This document shows, in pieces, positions 44,327 through 56,401 of a stretch of 64,000 bases of DNA. A program made the position numbers and the translations under genes. This stretch comes from Escallonia rubra. Taxonomy: Eukaryota; Streptophyta; Magnoliopsida; Escalloniales; Escalloniaceae. The first letter of the stretch is position 1, and each line of letters opens with the position of its first letter. The notes beneath the pieces were generated by a model. It saw only the letters and a list, made by a program, of their open reading frames with translations, had not been told where the DNA came from and did not search any database. The stretch is from contig JAVXUO010000701.1 of assembly GCA_033065855.1 (NCBI GenBank), positions 248,001-312,000 on the forward strand, read 5' to 3'.

Positions 44327-47300
44327 ATTACTTTCATCCTTTTTTGTATGACTCTATTACCTGTTGGAAGGATATACGAGCAAGCTCTCCAACAAAATAT
44401 ATTTATCTTGCTGGGTATATTTAATATCCAAATAAACTTCCACTTTGTTGTATCCTCATTGCTAGTACCTTCCCCCAAATTATGCTCCTTATTAAGCAGG
44501 CCTCTCTCCATGACAAGGCGATACGCACTACTTACTGAGAACGTTCCTTGTTTCAAAAAATGCCAAACTAATATGTCTTCCCTTTGTAATCTACCAAGTG
44601 GTATGCTTAAGATCAACTTGGCTTCATTCGGCCAGAAAATGCGATGGATCAGGTATGCATTCCATTTCTTGCTTTGGTGATCAATAAGCTCTGAGACATA
44701 GGCCGTGGGTGAGAGGACTGTTTGTGGTGATTGAAATTTGAAAGTGTACAACTGAGGTAGCCAGCCATCATTCCAGATTTTGATTTTTTCCCCATTGCCT
44801 ACTCTCCACCTCAGCCCTGCTATTATAACGTCCCTTGACTCTAGTATACTTCTCCAAGTGTAGGAAGGTCGGTTCCCGAGGTGTGCATTGAAAATGTCTC
44901 CATCTTGGAAATATTTGGAACAGAGTATACGAAAGAAAAGTGTATTCTGATTATTCACAAGACGCCATACCTGTTTAGAGTAACGCTAAATTGAAAGCTT
45001 GTAGTTTCCTGAAACCAATGCCCCTTTGATCCTTCCTTCTGCACAGTTTATCCCAGCTCATCCAATGTAGCTTCTTTTTTTCGTCATGATATCCCCACCA
45101 AAAATTAGCCATCATTGCTTCTAGCTCGACACATAATTGCGTCGGTAATTTAAAGCATCCCATGGCATAAGTTGGGATGGCTTGAGTCACAGATATGAGC
45201 AAGATTTCTTTCCCGACCTTAGAGAGGAACTTCGATGACAAACCTTGCATTCGTGACCATACCTTTTCACGTAAATTGCTGAAAACCTCTCTTAGATTGT
45301 CCGACAACCGAAGGTAGCCCCAGATATTTGGCATGTGCTGAGACTATTGAAACTCCCATCAAACTCCGTAGGTCTTCCCTGATCGGTTCTGGGGTGCTTT
45401 TACTAAACACCATTGCAGATTTTTGGAGATTAATCTTCTGCCCAGAAGCTTCCTCGTACCTCTTTAGTATCTCCTTGATGGCGCTGGCCTCTTCTTTAAC
45501 AGTAGTGAAATAAAGGAGACTGTCATCTACAAAAAAGAGGTGAGAGATCCTAGGACTTGTTCTTCCTATGGCCACCCCTCGAATTCTCCCCTTGGACTCC
45601 GCTTCTTTGATCATTGATGTAAATCCCTCTTCACATATCAAAAAAAGATATGGGGACCTTTTGTGGGAGGAAATAGCCAAACTGTTCGCCATTTAAAATC
45701 ACCGAGTAGGACACTGTTTTGACTATTTTCATGACAATAGAAATCCACTCAAGACAGAACCCCATCTTCTCCATCATACCCTTGATAAAAGGCCATTCTA
45801 CTCGATCATAAGCTTTAATCCTATCAAGTTTTAGTGCAATATCTCCATGTTTACCCCAAGATTTTTGTTTTAAAAAATGATTCACTTCATAGGCTACTAA
45901 GACATTGTCAATGATTAAACGCCCTGGGATAAACGCACTTTGAGTTTCCAAGATGCATTTCGGAAGAAAGATCTTAAGACGATTTGCTAAAACTTTGGAA
46001 GCAATTTTGACAATCACATTACACAAGCTAATGGGCCTAAACTGGGATATTTCCTCCGGGTTGTGACACTTGGGGATAAGAACTATGTGGGTATAATTTA
46101 GTTTCTGAAAAAAAGTGCCAGTGTTCAAAAAAGTGAGCACAGTTTGAGTGACATCGTTCCCAACAATATGCCAATATTTTTTTAAAAATATTGTGGGCAT
46201 ACCATCAGGTCCCAGTGATTTCAGAGGGTACATAAAAAATAAGGCAGAGTATACCTCAGTTAAAACAAAGGGTTCGATGAGACGAGCATTATCCATTTGC
46301 GAGATAGTCCTTTGTACTGTGTTCAACACTTCCTGCAATGCTCCTACCGACGGGTCAGTTGTTGTAAATATAGATTGGAAATATCTCACCCCCGTTTCCT
46401 CTTTCTCAGCGTCATTCATGCACCAATTCCCATTTTCATTATGCAAATTTTCCACCCTGTTGATACGACGTCTTGCTGAGGCCTGCGCATGAAAATATCT
46501 GGTGTTACGGTCACCGTCCCTCATCCAATCTGATCGGGATCTCTGTCTCCATAAATCAACTTCCATTTGCAATATTGATTCAAGCTCCCCTTTCAAATCA
46601 TTCACATACGCCTTTGTCTCCGTTGTAATATACCCACGTCGAATAGTACTGATCTTGTCCTCGAGCTCCTTATTTTTTTGTTGTACACTTCCAATCACCC
46701 TACTATTCCACTTGATTAAGCCTATTCTGCAATCTGAGATTCGTTTGATCAATTTTTGGGATGGATCTTCATACTGTTTACCTACATTCCAAGCCTCTTC
46801 TATTACTTTTTCACAATCTGACCTTCGGACCCATATTGATTCGAAATGGAAACATTTTCAACCTCTCTGGAACTGAACTTTTTGATAAATTTTGGAACCA
46901 AAAAGGATTGGATTGTGATCCGAAACCCTGGACTCCAAGTGTGTTACTTTTGCATTTGAAAAGAGGTCAAGCCATTCTGCATTTGCACAGAACCTATCTA
47001 ATCTTTCTCTGACGGTGTGCAGATGAGGTATATTGTTGCACCAAGTATACTTATAGCCCGTGAATCCCAAGTCAATCAACCTGCACTCTTCCAGGGTGTT
47101 TCGAAAATCACGTATTTGCCAATTCACCTTTGCTAAAGTACCCTCTTTTTCATGTTCGCTTAAAATTTCATTGAAGTCTCCGCAACAAAGCCATGATAGT
47201 TGATATTTTTGGTGAAGTGACCGGAGAAGTTTCCAAGTTTCTCTTCGTTTACTGACATATGGGTGCCCATAGAAGCCTGTAAATCTCCACTGATGCCCTC

Positions 47301-47591
47301 TTGTTTCAGATTCTACTGTCGCATCAATATGGTACAAAGAATAGCTCTGAACAAGGACAGTGACTTCCTTTTTCCATAGTAACGCTAAGCCCCCAGATTT
47401 GCCTCTCGAATCCACTGCCAAACCATGTAGTCCCCACTTATTCTTGCATTTTTTCGCTACTCTATTATTGCCTTTAATCTATGAAAGGAAGACTAAAAGG
47501 GGAACTTCTTTTTGTAGGATTTTACCCAACTCGCGAATTGTCTGTGGGTTCCCAAGCCCACAGCAATTCCAGGCTATCCAAGTCATAGTGA

Positions 47592-49323
47592 TCAGCGGGA
47601 CTCGCCTCCTCCAGTCGCCGTCGGTAATTCTGCAGTAGATGGGTTATTTGCCGCCTTCTTTTTGGGTGGGGATTCGACTTCCAATGGGTCTTTTTCGGCC
47701 ATTATTCCTTTTTGTTTACCCGGTAAGGCTTCCATTGTCATCCCCTGCGTAAACGGTTCTGCTGTTCGGGCTTGCTTCTTCCAACGGCCATGAGTGCCTT
47801 TTACCTTCCTCGATTTCGCCGTTAATGTCCCTGCACTTTGAGCTGCTGAGTCTACTTTCATGGGTGAAAATGAAGGTTGTTTTGTTGGTTTTTGGTTTTG
47901 GTTTTGTGGCTCAAGGCTTCGCATTTCAATTGTCTTGCTTTGGGTTGTAAGACTTTGGCTTGGAGAGGTAATGGCCTGATTTCTTGGCTTTTGGTGGAGT
48001 TCGGCTCGTATATTTTGCTGAAGAGATGCTTCTTTATGAGATGCACTTTGTGAAGGGGATGGGGAGGCTTTAAGAGTCGGCTTTTCTTGGTGTTTGGACG
48101 GGTTTGGGCCTGGTTTATGTGTAGATAGGACATTTTCAGTTGGATCAGGTAGCAAATGGTTTGTATTATGGTGTGGATCAGCTGGTTGTGTATGAGGTAA
48201 ACGAACTTCAAGAAAGTGGGTTGTATTAGTTTGGGATTCCACTTGTGTAGGATTAGCACTACTTCCATTGTAAGTTTCCGTCAATTCCTCATATATGTTT
48301 AATCCCTCCTCAGATTGCGGCGCAAAAACAGATTTGTCAAAAATAGATACTCCGCTAGCTTTGAGCGAGAATTCTGTTAGAGAACAACGTAAATCTCGCG
48401 CCTCATTCCTTTCTGAATCAAGCAATGCTAATTTTGGCCGTTGTTCGTCAATCATTTCTTTTCCTTTTTCTATACTGCTTCTGTCGCCGACCGGTGACAT
48501 GTTTTCGGCAGGTTTCAAAACATCAGGCTCATCATCATCCTTTTCTGCTTCTCGTTTTCAACTTTTATCGCCAAATCGGCGATCTGCTTGTGCCCGTATC
48601 CAAGGTCCATACTCAAAAATCTTTTTCCCAGTGACCTCGTCTAGTTTTGCTGGCTCATCGCACTCACCATCATGATGCCCCACTCTTCCACATATGTAAC
48701 ATAAGTTGGATAGGCGTTCATATTGAAAGCGAACCCATCTTGGACTGGAACCTAGTCCGCGAACCATGGTTCCTCTCCTGAGTGACTTACTGACATCTAC
48801 CAAAACTCTTACTCTCAAGCATCGTCCCCATCCAATTCCATCAGCGTTTACATCCATGTCCAAAACTTGGCTGCACCTTCTGCCAATTGCTTCTCCCGTT
48901 CCTTTCTCCATTTGATTGAAAGGCAAATTATGGATTTGAATCCAAAAGGGACTCCAATTTAAATCAATTTCAGAAGGCTGAGTATCTCCATCATACTCCT
49001 TTAGAATCAATAGCTGCTTATCAAACGACCAAGGACTGCCATCCATAACTCTTTGTTTGTCAAGGCGATGAAAAAATTGGACTAAAATTACTTGCTCTCC
49101 AACCTTCTTTATGTCTTGTTTTTTTTGTCAATCTTCATGCTCCAATCATAGTTTTTCTGAAAGTTTCAAAGTTGTAGGGCCGTGTTGACAGTAGCCTCCC
49201 AACAAGACATAGAGACCCTTTCTCCCGAATTCCTTCATTTATCCTCGCCGAAATCGTCACCCCTTCCAATTCATCCGCTATAAGAGAGAATTTTTTCCAC
49301 ATATTAACCAGATCGTCTTCCAT
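47592..49323 (-). pseudogene. LINE ORF1: DUF4283-type nucleic-acid-binding protein
   Basis: Starts MEDDLVNMWKKFSL at 49323. An N-terminal DUF4283-like domain continues through PWSFDKQLLIL and LNWSPFWIQIHNLPFNQME, then a CCHC-type knuckle LCYICGRVGHHDGEC near 48690, and a long charged, proline-rich tail ending GGGESR. In plant L1 elements this protein binds the element RNA. Breaks: TGA in place of Trp near 49134, a frameshift in an A run near 49120, and an in-frame TGA at 48556-48558. The ORF1 stop and the ORF2 ATG are five bases apart, a layout that suggests re-initiation. Confidence 0.9.
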
Positions 49324-49754
49324 TTACAACAACTAACGTCACCGGAGTCGCACCTGCAATGAAATGAGAAAACTAGAAAAAGGATTATCAGAATGATTAA
49401 TGCCAATCAAACCTACAAAGAGATTAGAAACGGTGATGAGGACATTGAAAAGGATCTTATTGGTTGAATAGAGATAACAGATATGAAGAAGAAAGAGTTT
49501 TGAAGCCCTAAGGAGACCTATGGAAGTGGGAAGCGGATTTCTGCCTAGTGGCCCTCATCGCAGAGGCGAGAGGGGAAGTGACTTACCATGGTTCGAATTT
49601 AGATGTTATTTCTCATAATCAACTCTCTTCGAGTATTAGCATAACAAAGTCGTGATGGCATACATTCTAGAGCGCAATAACAACGACGATATCTATACTA
49701 TATATATTTGGATTCGATTGATAGCCTTAATGAGCAGCAAACTCTCAATCCTAT

Positions 49755-52043
49755 TGATGCCAAGGAAAGTGGGTTCGTACCTACGTGGAGGTGCCACAAA
49801 GGCTGCAGTCCGAGTCAGCTTCCAAGTATGCAAAGTGAGAGATAGTGAGGGCGGAGTAAGGGCAGAGAGCAAGGCTTCCCAGACAGGCCGTGAGGAGTGG
49901 CAGTGCTGCGAAGGCAAGGCTGAGACGAACAAGGCCGGCAGTCGACAGTCCAAGTCAGGGTCCGAGTCGGGGTCCAATGTTACGGTCTAAAGTTAATGTC
50001 CAAAGTTATGTCCAATTTGTCTTTCTCTCACTAGAATCCAAGAGCTCCCAAATTATAGAGTGAGAAAGTGATTTTGTGAGAATGAAGAAGCAGTCCTCTT
50101 TTGGGTCATAAAGTGCACTATTTATAGGAAACAGTGTGCTTATGTCATAAAGTGCCACATGTCGTCCCCTGGGAGTGACACATCACCAGGGGGTCCCAAA
50201 ATATCGGTTCTCCGTTGGACTGCCGGTTCCCAAATTCGCATTGCCTGCCCCACACAGCGTCGCTCTACCTATCTGAGAAGACGGACCACACCGCGGTAGC
50301 ATGATCAGAGTAAGCCCGTTGCTCCAGCCACCGGTCCAAGCCCTTACTGAATCCCACAAGATGCGTCAAGAGACGCATAGATAACCTCACAGTGGTGAGG
50401 GTTGCCCCTATAGCCAACTGCCAGGCGGACTAGGCGCGATGCCCTCCAAGGACCTGCTCCCGTCCCGGAGTGACCCGTGGGTCATTGTCCTGGTGGTGTC
50501 GATGATCAACGGTAACATGAGTGGAAATGCTCGCAACTCAGTGCTCAGAGTCCCGGTGCGAGGGCCGGAGCCCCTCGTGATTGATACGGCGATGGCTTTA
50601 AGGTTATGAGCCCATCCCGGTGTGAGGGCCAGAGCCCCCCGTGATTGTGACGACAATGGCTTTAAGGTTGTGAGCCCATCCCGGAAGCATGTAACATGAT
50701 TGTGGTGCATGGGCGCGGTGTCTACAGCACGAGACAATACCTGGTGCCGGGGCATATGTTATGAAAGTGGCGCATGGGCACGGCGACGAACGTCACGGAG
50801 ACAATACCTGGTGCCGTGGGCACATGTCATGGAAGTGGCACACGGGCACAGCGACGAACGTCGCAGAGACAATACTTGGTGCCGGGGGCACATGTTATGA
50901 AAGTGGCTCGGCGACGAACGTCACGGATCAATACTTGGTGCCGGGGCACGTATGATGAGAACGGCGCACGGACGCGATGACGAACGTCGCGGAGAAATAC
51001 TTGGTGCCGGGGGCACGTATGATGAGAACGGCGCACGGGCACGACGACGAACGTCGCGGAGACGGCGCACGGGAGCCCGTCGGGTGTCCTGGAGACGGGG
51101 CATGAGTTGAGTGTGCTTGTTATAACAAAATAATGAATGCAACATGTAGTAATGACAAAGTTGGGAGTGATGGTATGCGGTCGTCGACGACGGGTCATTT
51201 GGTGGTAGCGCACGACTTTGGACGACGGGCATCGCGGGAGTGGTCCGCGGTCACGGGCGACGGACGTCGTGAGGTTGATGTACGACGGACATCGCGAGGT
51301 TGATGTACGAACGTCTGTAAACATCGCGGAGGTGCAAAGGCTCGAGAAAACAAGTGCGCACGGGGGGGAGGCCATAGGCCAAACATTGGGGGAAGGCCAA
51401 GGCCACCACCCCTGGGGAGGCCGAGGCCGACCCCTTGGGGAGGCCAAGGCCAATGGCCAACTCCCATGAAGGGAGGCCAAGGCCACTCCCCCTTTCAGTG
51501 AACTTCGAGCGCGCCGACGGTAGGTGTTTTGATGAGCAAAGACGAATCCGGAAGTTGCGTTACGACGAGCGTGTCGACGTGAATCGTACCCACATGACGA
51601 ACAAGGTGTCAAAGTCATATATGAAGCGTACAAAGCAAAAAAAAAAGTGCGAAAAGGACTTTGCGCGAAAAATGAAGAACCGAGGGGGGGGGGAAGGCCA
51701 AGGCCAACCCCCCATGGGAGGCCGAGGCCGACCCCATGGGTTGGCCAAGGCCTTTGCCCCTTGAACCCGTTGCTCTCGTTGCGCTGTCGGTCGACATTTT
51801 TGATGAAAAGGTGCTCGGGTGGTTTCGGTGTGACGAACATGCTAGCGTGAGTCACGTCAACGCGAAATAATCGGTGCCTAAGTCGCGCACGAAGCGCGCG
51901 AAGCGAGAAAAACACGTGTCTTGGACGCGCAGGCGCTGACTGGTTTGATGCGTTGGAAAAATGACCGTTGCATCTGTCGACGTGCTTACGTGAAGCGGGA
52001 CCCCTGGTGGGCCCTTGGGTACGACCAGAATGAGTTGGAAACA
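49755..52043 (-). mobile_element. Solo LTR of the 54-62 kb element family (fossil)
   Basis: Plus-strand ends are tgatgccaagg and gagttggaaaca; on the minus strand this is a TGTTTCC...GGCATCA LTR. An exact 5-bp target duplication, cctat, is at 49750-49754 and 52044-52048. The ends and several inner blocks match the LTRs at 54165 and 60168. A minus-strand TATA box (tatttata on plus, 50119-50126) lies about 370 bp from the inner end. It formed by LTR-LTR recombination. The middle carries its own tandem array. Long frames here are by-products of GC-rich repeats. Confidence 0.93.
50700..51060. repeat. Tandem array of 60-68 bp in the solo LTR
   Basis: Five units marked by acaatacctggtgccg or its variants (about 50733, 50801, 50869, 50929, 50994), each with a gcgacgaacgtc block. 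The array is not found in this form in the two LTRs of the full element, which have other arrays. Confidence 0.85.
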
Positions 52044-52059
52044 CCTATTTTTTAGAATT

Positions 52060-52458
52060 CTCTAATTTGTTTGGATATGAGATTTTGAAATACTGGGTAT
52101 TTCTAAATGCCCTCATTTCGAAATCCGCTGATTTACAAATTCTATCATTTTGAAATATCTTGTTTGAAAGAAAGAAAGTAAAATGTTATTAAAAAGGTAG
52201 GAGACAAGATTCCTAAAAACAAGGAACTAGTTATTGTGGGTTTGTAAATTATTGATTGGAGTGGATTTGACAAATAACTAGTTCAAACTAGTGATTTGAA
52301 CTGTGGATTTGGTGACCTCAAATCCACAGTTCAAATCACTCCGAAATTTCAAAAATTCCCTTTTGAACTATCCAAATAAGATATTTTGTCCAAGTGATTT
52401 ACAAATACCCTACCAAAGTCAAATCCCCAGTTCAAATCCTATATCCAAACACACCCTA
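52060..52458. mobile_element. MITE-like insertion
   Basis: The ends, ctaatttgtttggatatgag and, inverted from the right, gggtgtgtttggatatagg, are imperfect inverted repeats of the common plant MITE type. Copy A lacks this piece at the same place. No target duplication could be fixed. A strong foldback lies inside at 52290-52340. Confidence 0.55.
52290..52340. repeat. Perfect 22-bp inverted repeat (hairpin)
   Basis: Arms 52290-52311 and 52319-52340 are exact inverted copies built around gatttgaactgtggattt, with a 7-bp loop. An RNA from either strand would fold into a stable stem. Confidence 0.92.
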
Positions 52459-54164
52459 AATGAGAAAATAACATGTCAGATTTAAATTGGATCTCCCTCT
52501 CTTAAAAACTTCCATTATCCCCACTATTCTTGAAAACCATCTATATTCACACCAGTTGCAGTTTTTCTTTTCTTGCATTCTGTTTCCTTAAAATCTCAAT
52601 TCACAATCCGGCGAATCACCTACATAGATGAACAATTATGCTGCTCTGCCTTTTTCAACACCTTTCGTAAAGAAATTAGCTCGAATGTAACTATATTCCT
52701 ACTCGAGTCATTTGAATAATTTGCAGGAGTGTGTGCATGTCTGATTTCTTTCCAATTTGATATTCGATGTCTTAGAGCGTGCCATGCTCCAATTAGGTCT
52801 CCACCTCCTACAAATTTCTTGGATTGTCAGCGCGTGACTTGGTCTCGGCGGCGTAGAGGGAGAGGAGCACAACCTTGAAGCCAGCGAGGGAGGGGGAGGG
52901 AGAGGTAGGGGAGTGGATGAGGTAGAGGGAGGATAGGTAGGAAGGAAAGGACAACGAGAGATAGATCGGGGTCGGAGGAGAGGAAGGAGTAGGTGCCGAA
53001 GCGGGAGGGGAGAGGAGACACGAGCGGAGCAAAAATCTCTTGAATGCCATGTATGACCAGTTGGTGCTAACATATCTTTTTTCAGTTTCTTTTATTTTTC
53101 ATCTCATTTATTTCCTCTATACCTTGGCAGAGGGTTCAAGTACGGTTGAGTTTTTAAGATGCACAGAAGGCAAGGTAATAAAGTATTCGTTCTTTCTTTG
53201 CCCGAGTATTTGATAGCAGTCCAGATGCTCTTCTCCATAGTTAAGTTTTACGTCTCTGACAGTGTCAATGAGAACTACAATTTCTTGGTTTCTTAGCTGG
53301 TGTAATATTGTGTTGTTTGTACTTATTTTCTCACCTCTTTTTACAGCCGTAAATCAAACGGTTTTTGAACAATTTAGTAACCGGTGTGAACATGGAGAGC
53401 ATACTCTTGAAGGGAACTGCCACCCATCCCTACAAACATGTAAAGTGACTCGGTTGACTTACTACTTTATAATTCTCAATTTCCGATTGTTCTGCTTCTT
53501 TTCACTAAAGGTTAATTAGCTATGATTTTCGCGTTTAGCAATGAAAGGGGTGCGAAGAATGCTTAAAGGAGTAACCTCACTATAGTGCACGTGGGCACTA
53601 CCTTTCTCATACACAGATTGGTGCAAGGGGTGTGGAGAAGATCATATTCCTTTAGTTGTTGGTTGTTGTGCTTCTTTTGTCACTAGAGATTCATTAGCTA
53701 CAACTTTTAGATTTAGTGACGGAAGGGCAAGAAAACTAGAAGTATATGTTTTATTAACGTTCTTTACCAACAATTGCACATTCTAATGCCTTTGTTACTG
53801 ATTTCAAATTTTACCTTTAGGAGTATGTCATCTGTATGGTTTCCATTTGGGATCTAGAAGTTCGGGAAGCAAGGCCTGGAACCAGGGAAATAAAAAAAAA
53901 TAGAAGTGAGAATGTATTTTCCTTGCCTTTTGTTTTGTGAGTGGTGGCTCTTTTGACACGCTTATCGTTTACTGAAGTTTTCTTATAAGCATGTTTAATA
54001 TTGAGTGGTTATGGGTTTTTAGTTGTTGGTTTCCTCAAGATGGTTTTGGGTGAATTAAAGGTGCTTAATGGTTGTGTCAAGGTGGCCAAAGGTATCTAAT
54101 GGTGGTTCACAATTAGCACCAAATCAAAGCAGTAGAGGTATATTTGGTGTGCTGACTATCACTA

Positions 54165-56401
54165 TGATGCCAAGGAAGGTGAGTTCGTATATACGTGGAG
54201 GTGTCACAAAGGCTGCAGTCCGAGTCAGATGCCAAGTATGTTGATGTGAGACACAACAAGGATGGAACAAGGGCAGAGAACAAGGGCTTCCAAGACAAAG
54301 CTTGAGGGTGGCAGTGCTGCGAGGGCGATAGCGCAAGATGAATACACGACGACAGTCATAGTCCGATGCTTAGCTCCAGAGTCAAGGTCCTGTATGTTCT
54401 CTCTCTAGGATTCTAGAGTGAGAAAGTGAAAATGTTCTGAAAAATGTTCAACCTCTAATGAATTCTCAAGACCTCTATTTATAGAGATTGAGATGATGAT
54501 GTCATTAACCGACACTTGGCGCTCCCCGGGAGTGACACGTCACCGGGGGGTCCACGGGTGCCGGTGCTCCACGGACTGTCGGATCGCATATTCACCCGGT
54601 CTGCCCCGCACAGCGTCGCTCAATCTGTCTAGAAAGACTGGCTCCCATAGCGTTAGTGTGGCCGGAGAACCCCTTGATCTAGCCTCCAATCCAAGCCCTT
54701 GCAAAGTCCCACAGGCCTGGCAGCGGTAGGGAAGACCCGACGCCCAACTGCCAAGTAAACTAGGCGCGCTACCCTCCGAAGACCTGCTCCCGTCTCGGAG
54801 TGACCGGGGGGTCATTGTCCCTAGCGGTGCCGACGCAAGCCCCCGGTGCCGAAGCACGTAGGCCAATTAAGCAGACACCCTGGCGGAGATAGTGTCCCGG
54901 AGGAGTCGCCTATTCTGCAGGCCAAGGTAGCATCCCGGAGGAGCCGTCTACCTGGCAGAATGGGAGTCTTTGTGCTAGAGCACTTAGAGCTCCCTGGCAA
55001 AGATAGTGTCCAGGAGGAGTCGCATATCCCCGCGGGTGAGTCCTTGTGCCGGAGCATTTGGAGCGAGTCAAGTTAACATCCCGGAGGAGCCGTCTACCCG
55101 TCTTGCCGAGGTAGCATCCCGGAGGAGCCGTCTACCTGGCGGAAGGGGAGTTGAAGAGCTCCCTGGCGGAGATAGTGTCCCGGAGGAGTCGCATATCCCC
55201 GCAGGTGAGTCCTTGTGCCGGAGCACTCGGAGCATGTCAAGGTAGCATCCCGGAGGAGCCATCTACCGGACTGGCCGAGGTAGCATCCCGGAGGAGCCGT
55301 CTACCTGGCGGAAGGAGGGTTGAAGAGCTCCTTGGCGGAATAGTGTCCCGGAGGAGTCGCATATCCCCGTGGGTGAGTCCTTGTGCCGGAGCACTCGGAG
55401 CACGTCAAGGTAACATCCCGGTGGAGCCGTCTACCTGACGGGCCGAGGTAGCATCCCGGAGGAGCCGTCTACCTGGCGGAAGGGGAGTTGAAAAGCTCCC
55501 TGGCAGAGATAGTGTCCCGAAGGAGTCGCCTATCCCCGCTAGATGCTGCACACTCCGGAGAGTGGGTTGAAGCATATTCCACGACCAAGGCAAGGTGCGC
55601 ATGGTGTGGCGAATGAGTGTGGTGCCCGGGGGGCATGTAACATGATTGTGGCGCATGGGCACGGTAGTGTGACAAAGAACCGGGGGGGCATGGCTGTATC
55701 AGCAGCTCGGCGCATGGGCGCGACGGAGTGTTGAAATGCGACGCCCGGACGCCGGTGACGGGGTCACGGAGTTGTGTCCGGGCGACGGGGTCGAGGAGTT
55801 GTGTCCGGGCGACGGGGTCGCGGAGTTGTGTCCGGGCGACGGGGTCGCGGAGTTGTGTCCGGGCGACGTGGTCGCGGAGTTGTGTCCGGGCGACGTGGTC
55901 GCGGAGTTATGTATGGTCCCTTGAAGAGAAGAGAAGGTGTTAAGTATGGAGACCAAAGGCCAATCCATAGGGGAAGTCCAAGGCCAACCCTTAGGGGGAG
56001 GCCAAGGCCAACCCCAAGGGAAGGCCGAGGCCGACCTCCAAGGGGAGGCTGATGCCGAGGCCGGCCCCATAAGGGAGGCCAAGGCTGAGGCCGACCCTAA
56101 GGGGAAGGCCAAGGCCGAGGCCGACCCCAAGGGGAAGGCCAAGGCCAACTTCCTTGGGCAAGTGCCGTGGTACGCCAATGGGCGACATGCGAAGTGCGAC
56201 GGTCAAAGTGTCATGAGGCTTTGCGCGAAAATGAGCTTCTTAGTGACGAAGTAATGTAACGAAAGTGAGAAGTGCACGTGACTTGAGCGTGCATGCTTTG
56301 ACCGGTGTTGAGCATTGAAAATGATTGTTGCTTGTGCGAATGTGTCATGGAAAATGGGACCCCAGTGGGCCTTTGGGTGCGACCAGAATAGGTTGGGAAC
56401 A
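54165..56401 (-). repeat. 3' LTR of the non-autonomous element
   Basis: Minus-strand start TGTTCCCAACCTATTCTGG at 56401. A minus-strand TATA box (plus ctctatttatagag, about 54474-54487) lies about 310 bp before the inner end. Inside are a GC-rich array at 54880-55520 built of gtagcatcccggaggagccg blocks, a 27-bp array at 55746-55915, and a run of gaggccaaggcc words at 55980-56150. Confidence 0.93.
55746..55915. repeat. 27-bp minisatellite in the 3' LTR, six units
   Basis: Units of the form cgacggggtcgcggagttgt followed by gtccggg. The matching place in the other LTR (61749-61857) has four units. All frames are open across it. Confidence 0.88.

Larger units (their letters stand above)
43065..47586 (-). 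pseudogene. LINE ORF2: endonuclease, reverse transcriptase, RNase H
   Basis: Starts MTWIAWNCCGLGNPQT at 47586. The endonuclease shows CCGDFNEIL near 47180 and RVSDHNPI near 46910. RT follows, with SRSDWMRDGDRNTRYFHAQA, PDGMPTIFLKKYW, FRPISLCNVIVKI, AFIPGRLIIDNV, LDRIKAYDRVEW and the catalytic FVDDSLLYF near 45530. A zf-RVT part is at 44660-44350, CPVCGLDGE at 43895, and a C-terminal RNase H with INFDATVF, EATEASEAVL and IIEGDATNVI ending at 43065. Breaks: in-frame stops near 47479, 46857, 43833, 43590 and 43278; a deletion near 45660 that removes the LRQGDP motif; small shifts near 45278 and 44978; and the solo LTR. The product would nick and reverse-transcribe at the target in the nucleus; this copy cannot. 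Confidence 0.95.
43036..49597 (-). mobile_element. L1-type LINE, nearly full length
   Basis: A perfect 16-bp target duplication, tttagatgttatttct, lies at 43020-43035 and 49598-49613. On the minus strand there is a 5' UTR of about 270 bp, ORF1, ORF2 and a short 3' UTR ending in an A-rich tail (tcaaaaaaa). A 416-bp solo LTR interrupts ORF2. The presence of the 5' UTR and both ORFs means the insertion was full length or nearly so. Confidence 0.96.
49692..54159 (+). mobile_element. Helitron-like copy B, interrupted
   Basis: Starts TCTATACTATATATATTTGG after an A. It matches copy A up to caatcctat at 49754, is cut by the solo LTR 49755-52043, and resumes at 52044 with cctatttttt. A MITE-like insert (about 52060-52458) follows, then sequence matching copy A (40680-41200), for example ttggatctcc and gcgaatcacct. 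No kinase piece is seen. The right end was not found; 53520-54159 shows no features. Confidence 0.42.

Noticed and set aside
50700-51060. Possible CRISPR-like array because of regular 60-68 bp repeats
   Set aside because: Units vary in length, whole units repeat rather than repeat plus unique spacer, and the context is a plant LTR.
55699-56254. Frames such as the one with repeated GKAKAEADPK, also seen at 61855-62178
   Set aside because: They are antisense to the LTR and present in both LTRs simply because the LTRs are copies; low-complexity composition.
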